Both the position numbers and the translations under genes were made by a program. Of a stretch of DNA of 64,000 bases, positions 63,288 to 64,000 are shown one piece after another. The notes below the pieces were generated by a model. It was not told the origin of the DNA. It did no database searches and saw only the letters and a program-made list of their open reading frames with translations. Source of the stretch: Thermosporothrix hazakensis (lineage in GTDB: Bacteria; Chloroflexota; Ktedonobacteria; Ktedonobacterales; Ktedonobacteraceae); assembly GCF_003253565.1 (NCBI RefSeq), contig NZ_QKUF01000004.1, positions 124,001 through 188,000 on the forward strand, read 5' to 3'. Each line of letters opens with the position of its first letter. The stretch's first letter is position 1.

Positions 63288-64000
63288 ATGTCAACGATAT
63301 TGGTAACCGGGGCGACTGGCAAGCTAGGACGCGAAGTGGTGTATCAGCTTCAACAACGTCAACATGCTGTGCGTACTTATAGTCGACAGGCACCATCTTT
63401 TCAGAATGTTGCCGTCTATCAGGGCGATATCCGCACCGGCAGCAGCCTGTTAGAAGCGACCAACGGCGTCGATGCGATCATTCACTGCGCCAGCCTGCGA
63501 GACGAAACCAATGCAACAGAGCTTCAGGGCATAGAGCGCCTGCTTGAAGCCGCACAGGGTCGACCGCATATTGTCTATATTTCCATCGTTGGCATAGACA
63601 AAACAACGTACCCCTACTATCAGGCTAAATACAGGGTTGAGCAAGTTCTGCAGCAATCGGGCGTCCCTTATACTATCCTGCGGACCACCCAGTTTCACAA
63701 CTTCGTCCTGAGAATCATAACCGAGGCAGAAGATCCAGCTACGGGAACCATCACGATTCCTGAGCGCATGCGCTTCCAGACCATCGATATCGCCGATGTT
63801 GCCCATGCATTGATTGAGTTTGCCGAACAGGGGCCAGCCGGACGTGCTCCCGACATGGGCGGGCCGCAGATTCTTTCCCTTGAGGAGATGGTTGAGATCT
63901 ACAAACAGATATACCACAAGCAAGCAACCACTCAATATGACCCAAACGGGACCCTTCTCAGCGTTTTTCAATCAGGAATAAACCTGGTACCAGAACGAGC
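63288..64000 (+). CDS. NmrA/SDR-a type NAD(P)-binding protein (runs off window)
   Basis: Coding from ATG 63288, behind AAAGGAAGG, gives MSTILVTGATGKLGREVVYQ (TGxTGxxG), VDAIIHCASLRDE, VYISIVGIDKTTYPYYQAKY (the Tyr-x3-Lys-like YYQAK) and VPYTILRTTQFHNFVL. About 237 residues are present and no stop is reached. It resembles the NAD(P)H-binding LysR-partner or nucleoside-sugar epimerase-like proteins. Its position under the repeated element suggests Rrf2 control. Confidence 0.85.
   Translation, partial: MSTILVTGATGKLGREVVYQLQQRQHAVRTYSRQAPSFQNVAVYQGDIRTGSSLLEATNGVDAIIHCASLRDETNATELQGIERLLEAAQGRPHIVYISIVGIDKTTYPYYQAKYRVEQVLQQSGVPYTILRTTQFHNFVLRIITEAEDPATGTITIPERMRFQTIDIADVAHALIEFAEQGPAGRAPDMGGPQILSLEEMVEIYKQIYHKQATTQYDPNGTLLSVFQSGINLVPER

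Noticed and set aside
1..64000. CRISPR arrays, tRNA or rRNA genes
   Set aside because: No regularly spaced direct repeats, cloverleaf with CCA-proximal pairing or rRNA-like stretch was seen on reading both strands.

Overview
The window looks like a chromosomal segment of a filamentous, spore-forming-type Chloroflexota bacterium of the Ktedonobacteria. This is an inference from the mix of MalT/LuxR-type regulators, an ECF41 sigma factor, many NmrA/SDR oxidoreductases, MarR/HxlR/Rrf2 regulators, IS200/IS605 elements, a DUF817 membrane protein and a large PKS/NRPS cluster at moderate G+C. No rRNA, tRNA or CRISPR array was seen.

Layout. 1-7800: accessory metabolism (OsmC start, GNAT, SigZ-type sigma factor, APH kinase, PhnP-like metallohydrolase, NmrA/MarR divergent pair, SDR) plus a strongly translated-looking 54-aa cysteine-rich peptide at 3064-3228. 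7800-10450: a nucleotidyltransferase gene split by an IS605-type element. 10428-12734: an oxidoreductase-ECF41 sigma operon behind a sequence matching the ECF41 promoter consensus. 12787-17278: DUF892, a frameshifted recQ, a membrane-anchored Mrr-like nuclease and an HxlR regulator. 17374-25819: a MalT/LuxR regulator split by a tnpB-only IS608-like element, an SDR, and a DHA2 efflux pump split by an intact tnpA-tnpB element. 26428-28924: YrdB-like protein, an MFS exporter and RidA.

29219-55563 is the centrepiece: a hybrid polyketide/nonribosomal-peptide cluster in two divergent arms. The leftward arm runs methyltransferase, SnoaL-like cyclase, fully reducing PKS (KS-AT-DH-ER-KR-ACP), two-module NRPS (C-A-T-C-A-T), enterochelin-esterase-like hydrolase and FAD monooxygenase, with 4-bp overlaps at its end. 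The rightward arm runs cytochrome P450, free thioesterase and a second PKS whose DH and KR are visibly eroded. It meets a second O-methyltransferase tail to tail, the two genes overlapping by about 65 bp. A convergent aromatic-type FAD monooxygenase lies at the left edge. I cannot name a product. A lipopeptide-like polyketide-dipeptide with an unreduced, possibly O-methylated beta-carbon is the simplest reading.

55823-64000: NmrA protein; a LacI regulator with a palindromic operator inside its own promoter, followed by a secreted GH16 beta-1,3-glucanase with a C-terminal CBM56-like module; a PPOX-fold enzyme; DUF817; two pseudogenes (aldo/keto reductase and a second SigZ) joined at a deletion; and an Rrf2 regulator whose promoter motif recurs, inverted, before a truncated NmrA gene at the window end.

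Several genes carry single-base frameshifts, four of five being +1. Real decay and assembly error cannot be separated from sequence alone.
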